From positions 1-55,884 of the IMG/VR virus record IMGVR_UViG_3300050821_008002: 55,884 bases of DNA, one strand, 5' to 3'. Position numbers and translations under genes: made by a program. Under the pieces are notes generated by a model. That model was not told the DNA's origin. It saw nothing but the letters and a program-made list of their open reading frames with translations, and made no database searches. Positions 28,973-37,173 of this stretch are shown here, one piece after another (the first letter of the stretch is position 1; each line of letters opens with the position of its first letter). The DNA comes from a virus.

Positions 28973-29785
28973 ATGCCAGTTCTTCCCGTAACGAATCCCT
29001 TAGCTCTCTCCGCGACGGACTTCATCAAGTCCGCCCTGCGGTTAGTCGGTGCCCTGCGCTCCGGCCTGACCCTCACCAACGACGAGTTGCGGGATTCGCT
29101 GATGGTTCTCAACTCGATGCTCGACTCCCTCTCGATCGAGCGGACGCAGATTCCGGCAGTCAGCATCGTCTCAACAAATACGGCACAGGTCCCGCTGGCG
29201 CTGGTTCCGAATCAGGCGTCGTACAAACTGGGAAACGCTTTAGGCACGGAAGACTTCCTCTTGCCCCGTCCCTCGCGTCTGGAGCGGGTTTCCATCATGT
29301 ACTCGGCCTCGCAATCCACTCCAGTCGAGTTGCCGATGGAGATGCTCGATAACCAGCAGTGGCAGGGCATCACCAACAAATCAACTCCTTCACTTCTGCC
29401 GCAGGTCTGCTTCGTGGATAAGTCGGAGAGCGTGTTCCCGGACATGCTGCTCTACTTCTGGCCGGTGCCGACGCAGGCGAATCCGGTGATTCTCTACCTG
29501 TGGCAATTACTTCAGCAGTTCACCAGCCTCACCGCGCAGTTCTTATTCCCGCCGGGTTATGCGGAGATGTTGCGCTATCAGCTGGCAGTCAGGCTCGCGG
29601 CGGAGTTTCCCTGCGACCTGGCGAAATTCCAGATCGTGCAGAAACTGGCGGCGGAGGCGAAGGAGCGGATCGCCGGGCTGAACGTGGAAGCGCAAGTCGC
29701 AGTGTGTGATGAAGCGATCGTTGGAAGTTACGGGAAGATGGGGAACATTTTCACCGGGACAGCGAATCGTAGTCTGAGGTACTGA
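28973..29785 (+). CDS. gp4-like head-completion protein (270 aa)
   Basis: The start L-S-A-T-D-F-I-K-S-A-L-R-L-V-G and the segment L-T-N-D-E-L-R-D-S-L-M-V-L-N-S-M-L-D-S-L resemble the P22 gp4 tail accessory factor family, whose longer homologues reach this size. The C-terminal half has repeated helices with F-P-P-G-Y-A-E-M-L-R-Y-Q-L-A. It probably seals the portal after packaging and bridges to the next tail component. Place between coat and gp10-like genes is as in P22. Confidence 0.75.
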   Translation: MPVLPVTNPLALSATDFIKSALRLVGALRSGLTLTNDELRDSLMVLNSMLDSLSIERTQIPAVSIVSTNTAQVPLALVPNQASYKLGNALGTEDFLLPRPSRLERVSIMYSASQSTPVELPMEMLDNQQWQGITNKSTPSLLPQVCFVDKSESVFPDMLLYFWPVPTQANPVILYLWQLLQQFTSLTAQFLFPPGYAEMLRYQLAVRLAAEFPCDLAKFQIVQKLAAEAKERIAGLNVEAQVAVCDEAIVGSYGKMGNIFTGTANRSLRY

Positions 29786-29954
29786 CCCACGGGGCGCGCT
29801 TCTCGATGCGGATTGCCTCGCCAATCTTAACGCGAGACCGATAATCCCGCTGGGAAATGTCACAGCGCGAGCAGTGGCGAATGTGGGTATAGACCGTGAA
29901 TTTCGACTCTGCCCACCCGGACCATTTGTGGCCGAACCATCGACACCAATTCAT
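29751..29954 (-). CDS. leftward operon gene 4, MNWCRWFGHKW-type zinc protein (67 aa)
   Basis: ATG 29954 overlaps the upstream stop. The start M-N-W-C-R-W-F-G-H-K-W with a later H-C-S-R-C is the signature of small phage zinc proteins (C, H, C-x2-C). Its end overlaps the head-completion gene by 35 bases. Function unknown. Confidence 0.6.
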   Translation of the reverse strand: MNWCRWFGHKWSGWAESKFTVYTHIRHCSRCDISQRDYRSRVKIGEAIRIEKRAPWVSTSDYDSLSR

Positions 29955-30205
29955 AAGCTGTCCTTCGCTAGTTTTGCGTTGATGGCGCAGGTGTGCGTCG
30001 TGGTGAGAGGAGTAGGATCATCCCAGTGACGATTCAGAAGGTCAACCATCTTGCGGATTTCGTCGTCGCGGGTGCAGTCAGATTCGCGGCACGGTACATC
30101 GTCGCAGGCAACTTCAATGCGTAGACCGTGCTTCCCGAAATCGGCGCTGATGCTGACGACCGGATCAGATGCTAGATACGGGCCGAGTTTGAAGTAGCGA
30201 GTCAT
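29951..30205 (-). CDS. leftward operon gene 3 (84 aa)
   Basis: ATG 30205 overlaps the upstream stop. The product has C-D-D-V-P-C-R-E-S-D-C, a possible metal site, then an acidic helix. Unknown function. Co-translated with its neighbours by four-base overlaps. Confidence 0.55.
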   Translation of the reverse strand: MTRYFKLGPYLASDPVVSISADFGKHGLRIEVACDDVPCRESDCTRDDEIRKMVDLLNRHWDDPTPLTTTHTCAINAKLAKDSL

Positions 30206-30582
30206 GTTGTGCGGCGGCGATACTCCCGCAACGCTCTCTTGATGTTCGGCGAGCTCTGGCTGAAGAAGTCGCGGTACTGGCTGATGCGCAAGGGCGGCGG
30301 CAAGGGCGCCAGAGCAAACCCGCCTTCGATAACTTCCGTGATTACAAATCGGTTCGGGGAAGGAGCAATGCTGATGATGTCGCCGATTTCTAATCTCGGG
30401 TCGCCTGCGGGTCGAAACGTAACCGCGCTAATGTCCACACCAGACGCAGGATCGAAGCCCACCCGACTGGGATTGATGATGTTTTTCGGGAAGCTCCACA
30501 CCCGGTTGAACGGAACCGCTTGCTCCAGCGCAATGCCAGCGACTCCGGCGGAAAGCAGCGAAAGAAAGTGGCGGCGGTTCAT
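30202..30582 (-). CDS. leftward operon gene 2, Tat-signal protein (126 aa)
   Basis: The N-terminus N-R-R-H-F-L-S-L-L followed by a hydrophobic S-A-G-V-A-G-I-A-L is a twin-arginine (Tat) signal, so the folded protein should be exported. The mature part of about 95 residues is beta-rich (D-I-S-A-V-T-F-R-P-A-G-D-P-R-L-E-I-G) with a basic tail. I recall similar Tat-signal proteins in soil phages but no function. ATG overlaps the stop of gene 1. A Tat protein on a phage is unusual. Confidence 0.65.
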   Translation of the reverse strand: MNRRHFLSLLSAGVAGIALEQAVPFNRVWSFPKNIINPSRVGFDPASGVDISAVTFRPAGDPRLEIGDIISIAPSPNRFVITEVIEGGFALAPLPPPLRISQYRDFFSQSSPNIKRALREYRRRTT

Positions 30583-30776
30583 AGCGGAACTGTTCCCTCA
30601 AACGACGGCTTACACGGGAGTGCTCGCTCCAATACTTCTAACCCTTCCTTCGTGAGATTGATTCCCATGACGGCGTCGCGCAAGCATCCGAACACGCACT
30701 CTTCCACTGAAATCTTTTTCTCTGCAGCCAGCTTCTTTAAGTCTCGAAGCAACGCTCCTTCAATGCTGATCTTCAT
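30579..30776 (-). CDS. leftward operon gene 1, small helical protein (65 aa)
   Basis: ATG 30776 is preceded by TAGACT and six bases, the leaderless pattern. The sequence I-S-I-E-G-A-L-L-R-D-L-K-K-L-A-A-E-K-K-I has a strand-helix-helix feel like a ribbon-helix-helix protein, which would make it a possible autoregulator. Heads the four-gene leftward operon that ends at 29751. Confidence 0.6.
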   Translation of the reverse strand: MKISIEGALLRDLKKLAAEKKISVEECVFGCLRDAVMGINLTKEGLEVLERALPCKPSFEGTVPL

Positions 30777-30782
30777 GGAGAC

Positions 30783-30788
30783 AGTCTA
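30783..30788 (-). promoter_or_regulatory. TANNNT box, leaderless pattern, for the four-gene leftward operon
   Basis: Minus strand TAGACT, six bases (GTCTCC), ATG at 30776. Confidence 0.5.
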
Positions 30789-30799
30789 GCAAATGAGAT

Positions 30800-30979
30800 T
30801 TACGAGAAAGGCGAATCGAAGTCTCCGGTGCTGAGATGAAGTGTAAGGCCGCCCTTGGTGGCCGTGGCAGCATACACGCGCTCACCGCAGCGGCAGGGGA
30901 TTAACAGTTCTTCACCCAGAGTGATGGCCATCGAAAAATCAAATGTGTGTTTCCCCGGCGAGCACGTCTCGTCGCCCAT
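30800..30979 (-). CDS. leftward lone gene, zinc-site protein (59 aa)
   Basis: A 60-codon frame from ATG 30979 to TAA 30800. Two clusters, C-S-P-G-K-H near the start and P-C-R-C-G-E, could bind zinc; the rest is beta-like with L-T-L-H-L-S-T-G. It is preceded by TAAAAT at nine bases. The gap to the rightward gp10-like gene is only 19 bases, so the two are divergent. Unknown function. Confidence 0.5.
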   Translation of the reverse strand: MGDETCSPGKHTFDFSMAITLGEELLIPCRCGERVYAATATKGGLTLHLSTGDFDSPFS

Positions 30980-30988
30980 GATGGAGCG

Positions 30989-30994
30989 ATTTTA
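30989..30994 (-). promoter_or_regulatory. TANNNT box for gene 30979
   Basis: Minus strand TAAAAT, nine bases, ATG. Confidence 0.45.
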
Positions 30995-30998
30995 ACTC

Positions 30999-32801
30999 AT
31001 GAGATTTGGCTTTGTCGGTCCCGCGTACTTATTCGCTTCCCCCTTGGTTGCCGCCGAGCAGCTGATCAACTGGCGTCCCATCAAGGCGGAATCCCCGAAT
31101 GCGCGGACCCAGTTTGCCCTCCTGCCTACTTCGGGACTGAGTCTCTTCGCCACACTCAAGGCCGGACTGCCTTCGGTGCGCGGGGAATGGACGGGAAACG
31201 GACGCGCCTTCTGCGTTGCGGGAACGCACCTGTTTGAACTGAATGCACTCGGCGGAGTGGCCGATTACGGCGATAACAGCGTTCCGAATAACAACATCGA
31301 GGATGATGGGCTGCCCGCGACAATGGTTGCCGGCGGAACCGTCGGGGGAGTGATTCTCGGCAACGCGCAGGCGATCAAGAGCGCCACGATCTCCAGTCCC
31401 ACCACGGCGGCGATTGTGGTCGCATCCGTCGCCGGATTCCAGGTCAACGCGAATGCCGTCATCGCCGGAATTACGAATCCGCTCTTCGCCCAACTCAACG
31501 GCACCTGGGTCGTCGCCTCGATCGTGGGGACGACGGTGAATCTCACAACCTCCGGACTCACCGTACAACCGATGACGGTCTTGGCCGCAGGGACGGCCAC
31601 GCCGAGTTCTACCGCAGCTGGGGCTTATCCTTCGCAACTGCTGATTTGCTCGGGTGGAAACCTCACCGTATTTTCCCTGAGCCAGAACGCCTTCCAGCCC
31701 ATGACCACCCCGCCGTCGGAAAACCTGATGGTGGATTTCATGGACGGCTACTTCATCGCGCTCCAGGCCAACAATACTTTCAGCGTTTCCAATCCCGAAG
31801 ACGCGACCACCTGGCCGGGATTGTCGATCTCCCAGGTGCAGGTGTTTTCCGATCAACTGCTTTCGATCATCGCAGCCAATCGCTTGCTCTGTGTCTTCGG
31901 CTCGAAGCGCGCCGTTTTCTATTACAACTCCGGAGCGCCGCTGTTTCCCTTCGACGTCGTCAGCGGCGGCTTCATGGAAGTGGGGATCGTCGCGCAATTC
32001 TCCGCCGCGCGCATCGCCACGCGCCAGGGCACGACGATTCTCTGGTTAGGGGGAGATGAACGCGGACAGGGCGTGGTCTATGCCGCCAATGGCTTCACTC
32101 CGCAACGAGTGTCGGATTCCGCTCTCGAATACTGGATGTCGCAACAAGCGACGATCTCCGATGCGGTCGGGATGGCGCGCCAGGAAGAAGGCCAGAACTT
32201 CTACGATCTCTGGTTCCCCTCGGCAAATGCAACCTGGACGCTCGACATCGATCTCGGCTGGTGGCACCGCCGCAGCTCCCTCGTCAATGGAATAGAAGCG
32301 GCCCACCTGCAGCGCTCCCACATGAATGCCTTCGGTTATCACCTGGTGGGAGACCGGACCAGCGGCAACGTGTACCGGCTGAGCACGAACTTCCCGACTG
32401 ACAACGGCGTGCCGATTCTGCGGACGCGAGTCGGCCCCACGATTGAGAACGAAGGCGGCCAGATCACGGTCCCGATCAACGAATTCCAGGTGGACTTCGA
32501 AACCGGCTTAGGACCCATTCCGCCACTGACCGATGGCTTCGGCAACCCGCGCGATCCCTATGCGATGTTCTCCTACTCGGAAGACTACGGAAAGACCTGG
32601 ACTCCGGAGCGACAGATTGCCTGCGGCCAGGGCGGAAACTCGAAAGTCGTGGCCATCGATCGGAGGCTGGGCAGCTGGCGCAGCTGGACGCCTCGCGTAA
32701 GGGTCTCCGACCCGATTCCCTGGCGCATTGCAGATGCCTATGTGAACGGAACACAAGATCAGAAACAGCGGCTCTCGAAGCAATTGGCGGCAATCAGCTA
32801 A
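30999..32801 (+). CDS. gp10-like tail hub / DNA-stabilisation protein (600 aa)
   Basis: The order of segments fits the P22 gp10 family: an N-terminal region with repeated beta blades, F-L-V-A-related strands such as Y-F-I-A-L-Q, then L-L-C-V-F-G-S-K-R-A-V-F-Y (compare F-I-V-C-F-G-S in P22), G-I-V-A-Q-F-S-A-A-R-I, and a C-terminal domain with Y-S-E-D-Y-G-K-T-W. It is 128 residues longer than P22 gp10 (472), mostly in an insert near residues 100-215. It closes the portal-gp4 complex and leads to the tail needle. Confidence 0.85.
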   Translation: MRFGFVGPAYLFASPLVAAEQLINWRPIKAESPNARTQFALLPTSGLSLFATLKAGLPSVRGEWTGNGRAFCVAGTHLFELNALGGVADYGDNSVPNNNIEDDGLPATMVAGGTVGGVILGNAQAIKSATISSPTTAAIVVASVAGFQVNANAVIAGITNPLFAQLNGTWVVASIVGTTVNLTTSGLTVQPMTVLAAGTATPSSTAAGAYPSQLLICSGGNLTVFSLSQNAFQPMTTPPSENLMVDFMDGYFIALQANNTFSVSNPEDATTWPGLSISQVQVFSDQLLSIIAANRLLCVFGSKRAVFYYNSGAPLFPFDVVSGGFMEVGIVAQFSAARIATRQGTTILWLGGDERGQGVVYAANGFTPQRVSDSALEYWMSQQATISDAVGMARQEEGQNFYDLWFPSANATWTLDIDLGWWHRRSSLVNGIEAAHLQRSHMNAFGYHLVGDRTSGNVYRLSTNFPTDNGVPILRTRVGPTIENEGGQITVPINEFQVDFETGLGPIPPLTDGFGNPRDPYAMFSYSEDYGKTWTPERQIACGQGGNSKVVAIDRRLGSWRSWTPRVRVSDPIPWRIADAYVNGTQDQKQRLSKQLAAIS

Positions 32802-32942
32802 ATGGTAGTTCTTCAAGACAACCAGAACAAAGCTACAAACCTGAGACAACAAGCTCACGCCGCGCGGACCCGTGAGCCCCTCAGCCGCCTCGAATCCAAT
32901 TGCCCCATTCGGGGAACTACCAAGCCTCGCAGGCTATTTTAG
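32802..32942 (+). CDS. small late protein (46 aa)
   Basis: ATG follows the gp10-like stop with no gap, and its own TAG is followed directly by the next ATG at 32943, so the frame fills the space exactly. The product is basic and polar (R-E-P-L-S-R-L-E-S-N-C). A GCTCAC/GTGAGC hairpin lies inside. Could be coding or a spacer; the exact fit favours coding. Confidence 0.45.
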   Translation: MVVLQDNQNKATNLRQQAHAARTREPLSRLESNCPIRGTTKPRRLF

Positions 32943-33503
32943 ATGACCCAGACTCCCACCCGCGAACTGCTCGACACGATTGTCCCGGCCGACTGGGACA
33001 GCCAGAAGCCGGGACCGAATACTGGCTTTCAGCGCACCCGCTGGCTGCAGGGCATCAGTGACCTGGTGAAGCGGCCGGTCGCGAATCGCGGGACAGCGAC
33101 GACGTCGGCGACGGCCGTCAACACAACTGGAGCGCCAGTCTCCAGCGGAATCGGCTGTGGACCGCTACAACCCAAGCGCTATGCGGAATTCACGGTCAAG
33201 GCACGTGTCACCTACAACATCGGCGCCTCAGTCCCGGCTTACCTCTCGGTCTATCGCACCTTGGGAGCGATTCCCGCCAATGGCGCGCCTCCGAACGCGG
33301 GAGACGTGATCGTCGGAGGCGACGCTTTCGCCGGCGGAGCCACTCCCGGCGCCGGCGTCAATCAGATCGGCACGTTCTCCTTCCTCGACACGGGGTTGAG
33401 TGTGAACGACAAGTATCGCTATTACCTGGTGGTGGAAGCTCCGAACGGAAACGTGGTGAATCTCGTCAACTCTTCGCAGGTTCTCGTCATGGAGCGAAGT
33501 TAG
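32943..33503 (+). CDS. hypothetical tail-module protein (186 aa)
   Basis: ATG directly follows the previous stop. A beta-rich protein with an immunoglobulin-like look in the second half: Y-A-E-F-T-V-K-A-R-V-T-Y-N, then D-K-Y-R-Y-Y-L-V-V-E-A-P-N-G. It stands where P22 has gp26 (needle) but has no coiled coil, so it is not an obvious needle. Possibly a minor tail or surface protein. Stop overlaps the next GTG. Confidence 0.6.
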   Translation: MTQTPTRELLDTIVPADWDSQKPGPNTGFQRTRWLQGISDLVKRPVANRGTATTSATAVNTTGAPVSSGIGCGPLQPKRYAEFTVKARVTYNIGASVPAYLSVYRTLGAIPANGAPPNAGDVIVGGDAFAGGATPGAGVNQIGTFSFLDTGLSVNDKYRYYLVVEAPNGNVVNLVNSSQVLVMERS

Positions 33504-34078
33504 TGATCACCGTCGTCTCCGGGATTCCCCGCTCCGGCACTTCGATGATGATGCAGATGCTCGCGGCCGGCGGGATGCCGATTCTCTGTGATGCCGAGCG
33601 AAAAGCGGACACGGACAATCCCAAGGGCTATTTCGAATGGGATCCAGTCAAGCAACTCGCTGAGAATCCGAACTTGATCGATGAGGCCCAAGACAAAGCA
33701 GTGAAGGTGTTCTCGCCCTTCATCCCGTTTCTCGCGGCAGAGCACGAGTACCGCGTCCTCTTCATGCACCGCCCGCTGCTCGAAGTCCTGAAGTCGCAAC
33801 AGGAAATGCTGCGCCGGCGGCTGGACAAGAAAGACTCCACCGTGGATCCACGCGCGCTCGAAGAGGCTTTCCGCTGGCACTTGACCGCCGTCGACGACTG
33901 GCAGGCAGTTCGGTCGAACATGCGCGTGCTGCGAATGGATTACCACGCCGTGCTCCGCGAACCGGAAGTGGCCGCGCGGGAGATCGTTGTGTTCTTGGAG
34001 ATTCCGCTCAAGATTGAGGCGATGGCGGAGCAAGTGGATCGAGACCTTCACCACATTCGGATGGAGCAAGCGTCGTAA
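33503..34078 (+). CDS. sulfotransferase-family P-loop protein (191 aa)
   Basis: The N-terminus I-T-V-V-S-G-I-P-R-S-G-T-S-M-M-M-Q-M-L has the 5' phosphosulfate-binding loop P-R-S-G-T-S (residues 9-14) of PAPS-dependent sulfotransferases. Later R-V-L-F-M-H-R-P-L-L-E-V-L-K-S-Q supplies the usual R-H-P or R-R-P 3'-phosphate contact, and L-R-M-D-Y closes the domain. It should transfer sulfate from PAPS to a sugar or protein acceptor. GTG start overlaps the previous stop. A sulfotransferase between tail genes is unusual: it may modify virion or cell-surface glycans. Confidence 0.75.
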   Translation: MITVVSGIPRSGTSMMMQMLAAGGMPILCDAERKADTDNPKGYFEWDPVKQLAENPNLIDEAQDKAVKVFSPFIPFLAAEHEYRVLFMHRPLLEVLKSQQEMLRRRLDKKDSTVDPRALEEAFRWHLTAVDDWQAVRSNMRVLRMDYHAVLREPEVAAREIVVFLEIPLKIEAMAEQVDRDLHHIRMEQAS

Positions 34079-34275
34079 TGCCAGATCCGGCCCAGGAGCG
34101 CTTTTCTCAACTGGTCGACCGGCACGTCGGCTTCGAATTGTTCGACCCGGAACGAGCGAAATTGCTACCGAAGAAAACTTACGTCGCCATCTCTGGAAAG
34201 TATGTGCTCCTCGGCTTTGACGAGACCGAGCAGGCCAAAGAGTTTTTCACCAGCGCAATCGTCGCAACTTTATAG
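34078..34275 (+). CDS. hypothetical protein (65 aa)
   Basis: ATG overlaps the last base of the sulfotransferase stop (TAATG). Small alpha/beta protein with T-Y-V-A-I-S-G-K-Y-V-L-L-G-F-D-E and a helical end. May be a partner of the sulfotransferase, given coupling. Unknown function. Confidence 0.55.
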   Translation: MPDPAQERFSQLVDRHVGFELFDPERAKLLPKKTYVAISGKYVLLGFDETEQAKEFFTSAIVATL

Positions 34276-34285
34276 GAAACCTTTC

Positions 34286-35176
34286 ATGCCAGCCTTTCTC
34301 GCAATCGGCGCAGTCGGAGCGGGCACTTCCCTGCTTGGGGGCTTGTTCGGATCGAGTGCTGCTTCGAACGCAGCCAAGGAGCAGGAACAAGCCGAACAGA
34401 AGGGGATCAACTTCCTCGAAAACGAGCAGTCGACGGGGATGGCGAATTATCAGCCCTACCTCACTGCCGGCGGCACCGCCACCAACACGCTCGCGGATCT
34501 GTTGGGAACGCCAGGCCAAGGACTCCTCACACCCTGGACCCAGCAATTCACCGCACCGACGGCCGCACAAGCCGCGCAGACTCCTGGCTACCAATTTCAA
34601 CTCCAGCAGGGCCTGAATGCCGCCCAGAATTCCGCGGCTGGCCAGGGATCCCTGCTCTCCGGTCGAACCCTCGCAAGCCTCAACAACTACGCGCAGGGCA
34701 CGGCGTCGACCAACTATCAGAACACGTTCAATAACGACCTCACCAGCTACCAGTCTGCCTACAACACCTTCCTCAACAATCAGAACAATCAATATGCGCG
34801 GCTGATGGGCCTGTCCGGAGAAGGCTTAACAGCGGCACAGGGCGCGGGCAGCCTGCTAGCGAATCTCGGCGGGGACACAGCCTCGCTATTCGCTGGACAG
34901 GGCGCGGCCGCGGCCGCAGGCACCATCGGATCCGCCAATGCCTGGAGCGGAGCACTCGGCGGAGCGACAAATTCACTCGCAAATGGCTTGACTCTGCAGT
35001 CCCTGCTTGGAAACGGCGGCATGCCGTCGGCCGATACCGCCAGCTTCAACCCGAACATCTGGATGAGCGGCGGAGGGACGGGTATCCCAGGAAGCGGTCC
35101 AGCACCCACTGCGCCGTATAGCCCGTTTAATCTGCCGCCAGGCTCCTTCGGCTCGCTCTCCAGTTTGAACGTTTAA
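34286..35176 (+). CDS. gp7-like ejection protein (296 aa)
   Basis: ATG 34286 after TAGGAAACC. The protein starts with A-I-G-A-V-G-A-G-T-S-L-L-G-G-L-F-G-S-S, a Gly/Ala-rich hydrophobic segment typical of podovirus DNA-transfer (ejection) proteins of the P22 gp7 kind, followed by Gln/Ala/Asn-rich helices. In P22, gp7, gp20 and gp16 form a trans-envelope channel. Place after the gp10-like gene agrees. Sequence identity to gp7 is low, so the name rests on features and order. Confidence 0.65.
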   Translation: MPAFLAIGAVGAGTSLLGGLFGSSAASNAAKEQEQAEQKGINFLENEQSTGMANYQPYLTAGGTATNTLADLLGTPGQGLLTPWTQQFTAPTAAQAAQTPGYQFQLQQGLNAAQNSAAGQGSLLSGRTLASLNNYAQGTASTNYQNTFNNDLTSYQSAYNTFLNNQNNQYARLMGLSGEGLTAAQGAGSLLANLGGDTASLFAGQGAAAAAGTIGSANAWSGALGGATNSLANGLTLQSLLGNGGMPSADTASFNPNIWMSGGGTGIPGSGPAPTAPYSPFNLPPGSFGSLSSLNV

Positions 35177-35184
35177 CCCTCACT

Positions 35185-35610
35185 ATGTACCCACTCAGCT
35201 CACTTGGTGGTTTCGGCGGTCCGATGCCGTTCGGGGGGAATCCCACCCCATGGAGTCCGATCCTGCGCGCCAACCCGGTAGGAACTCCCTCGCCTTGGGA
35301 TCCACAGTCGCCGATCGCGAGGCCTGGACCAGTCCCCTTTCAACCCCAGCCGGTGAGTCCCGCGCCGGCGGATCCGGGTGGGTTCGGAGGGCGGCCGCCG
35401 ATCGTACAGAATCCGGTTCAGTTCGGACCTGGGGGGCAAGCGCCAGTCGTCAATCCCGCGCAGCCCGTGGGCGGACCAGCGCCGTACCAGCCCATGCCCA
35501 GTCAGCCCATGCCAAATCCCTTCGGTCTGGGTGGAGGAGGCGGAGGCTACTTCGGACGCCCAAGCTACCCACTTTCCGCGCTCAGTGGCGGGGGAGCGAG
35601 GTTCTTCTAA
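35185..35610 (+). CDS. Pro/Gly-rich virion protein (141 aa)
   Basis: ATG nine bases after the previous stop. Composition is Pro, Gly, Gln, Asn and Phe, with no charged core: probably an extended or disordered ejection-module protein (N-P-F-G-L-G-G-G-G-G-G-Y-F-G). Stop is directly followed by the next ATG. Confidence 0.6.
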   Translation: MYPLSSLGGFGGPMPFGGNPTPWSPILRANPVGTPSPWDPQSPIARPGPVPFQPQPVSPAPADPGGFGGRPPIVQNPVQFGPGGQAPVVNPAQPVGGPAPYQPMPSQPMPNPFGLGGGGGGYFGRPSYPLSALSGGGARFF

Positions 35611-37173
35611 ATGCCGATCTCGATTCCATCGATGCCGAACTACAACGTGGCGCCTCCGGCGGTGCGGTCGCCTTTAGAGCAGTACGGGAAGATGCTGCAA
35701 CTGAGAGCGCTGTCGGGACAGGTGCAGCAGCAGCAGCAGATGCAACCGCTGCAGGTTCAGGAAGCGCAACAGGACGTGCAGTCGAAGACGCTGGAGAACC
35801 AGAAGCAGCAAATGGCTCTCGACTCCCAGCAGGCACTGATCAAGGCCGTAGGGTCCGGGTTCCTTACGAAATACGCCGGGAAAGATGCGGGCAACGACGC
35901 CGGTTTCGACGCGAACGGAGCCTTCAATGACCTGGTGAAACCAGTGGCGCAGGGCGGATATGGAGTGTTGCCCGACCAGGCGAGCGCGGTGGTGGACTCG
36001 CTGCTGAAACGATCGCAGACCATGGCGGAGACGGCCAAAACCATCGCGCAGGGCGGCGAAGCGGTTGCCAACAGCCGGGCAAAAGGCTTCGACATGCTGC
36101 ACGATCGGGTTGCCGACGTGGTTCAGAATCCGAAGAGCGCCGCGCCACTGCTCTATGACATCGTGCACAATCCGCAAATCTTCGCGGGAGTTCCGCCCGA
36201 TGATCTGCAACACGTCCGCGACGCGCTGGTCGCCCAGGACGCGGATAAATTGAAGGCGGTGGGTGGGGCACTGGACGTCGATAAGAAACTCGCCGACTTC
36301 CACAAATCACAGACAGAAGAGACCATCGCTCAACAGAAAGTGATTCCTGCAGGCGGCGGGATGTCGCCCGATACGCAGCAGCAAGTGAAGAAGGACGTCG
36401 CCGTCGCCACGAACCCGGCAATTCAGGCGGGGAAGGTCCAGGTCGAAACCGAGAAAGCGAAAGCGGAACAACTCATCAAGGGCCTGGCCGAACCGGGCTA
36501 CGCTTTCAATCCGCAAACCGGCGCGACCCAGCTTACCGACAAAACGGCTTATCTGCAGGCGGGCGGGACTCTTCAGGGATTCCGTCCAGTGGGTGAAAAA
36601 GATATTCGCGAAGACACGATGCTCACCAACCGCCTCGCGGACGTGCATCAGAAAATCGCAGAGTACGATCAAGCTCTACAAAAGCCGGTCAGCGCCAAAG
36701 ATCAGGGCAACATGGCGGCGCTTCTCGGAACCGAGGGCGTGAAACTGGGTGCATTTGGCACCGAAATCCCGATGGACCGCGTCAACGCCGCGCTCAACAA
36801 GGAAAATCTCAAGGGTCTCAGCCCCGAGGCGCGTGACCAGCTCATCGCCTACAAGAATGCGCGCGAGGCGATGCTCGGCTATAAAACCGTCCTCTCTGGT
36901 AGCGCACGCGGCTCCGACAAGAGTATGGACCTCCTCACTCAGGCTCTGCCCGATCCATCGACGACCGACCCAGATTTCTCCCGGCGCTCGATTGACGCCT
37001 TCCACCAGAATCTGCGTGTCGTCGGACAAGGATTGCCCGACCTGCCGGGGATCAAGTCGCCGCGTGAGATTGAGGCCGAAGTCTGGGGCAACAAGGGCAC
37101 GGAGAAGAAGACCCCAACCGGGCCGACTGCCACGAACAGCAAAGCGGCGAAATACGGAGTTCCGATTCCGTGA
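35611..37173 (+). CDS. internal/ejection protein 2 (520 aa)
   Basis: The N-terminus P-L-E-Q-Y-G-K-M-L-Q-L-R-A-L and a Gln-rich helix (residues 25-75) fit phage internal virion proteins that unfold during ejection. Long helices continue to the C-terminus. It stands where gp20 stands in P22. No lysozyme motif is seen. Stop overlaps the next GTG. Confidence 0.6.
   Translation: MPISIPSMPNYNVAPPAVRSPLEQYGKMLQLRALSGQVQQQQQMQPLQVQEAQQDVQSKTLENQKQQMALDSQQALIKAVGSGFLTKYAGKDAGNDAGFDANGAFNDLVKPVAQGGYGVLPDQASAVVDSLLKRSQTMAETAKTIAQGGEAVANSRAKGFDMLHDRVADVVQNPKSAAPLLYDIVHNPQIFAGVPPDDLQHVRDALVAQDADKLKAVGGALDVDKKLADFHKSQTEETIAQQKVIPAGGGMSPDTQQQVKKDVAVATNPAIQAGKVQVETEKAKAEQLIKGLAEPGYAFNPQTGATQLTDKTAYLQAGGTLQGFRPVGEKDIREDTMLTNRLADVHQKIAEYDQALQKPVSAKDQGNMAALLGTEGVKLGAFGTEIPMDRVNAALNKENLKGLSPEARDQLIAYKNAREAMLGYKTVLSGSARGSDKSMDLLTQALPDPSTTDPDFSRRSIDAFHQNLRVVGQGLPDLPGIKSPREIEAEVWGNKGTEKKTPTGPTATNSKAAKYGVPIP

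Noticed and set aside
31029-31997. 322-residue leftward frame opposite the gp10-like gene
   Set aside because: Shadow of a strong family member; no start signal.
19705-34301. Shared 16-base start ATGCCAGCCTTTCTCG at 19705 and 34286
   Set aside because: The similarity stops after 16 bases and the proteins are otherwise unrelated; likely chance plus codon preference.
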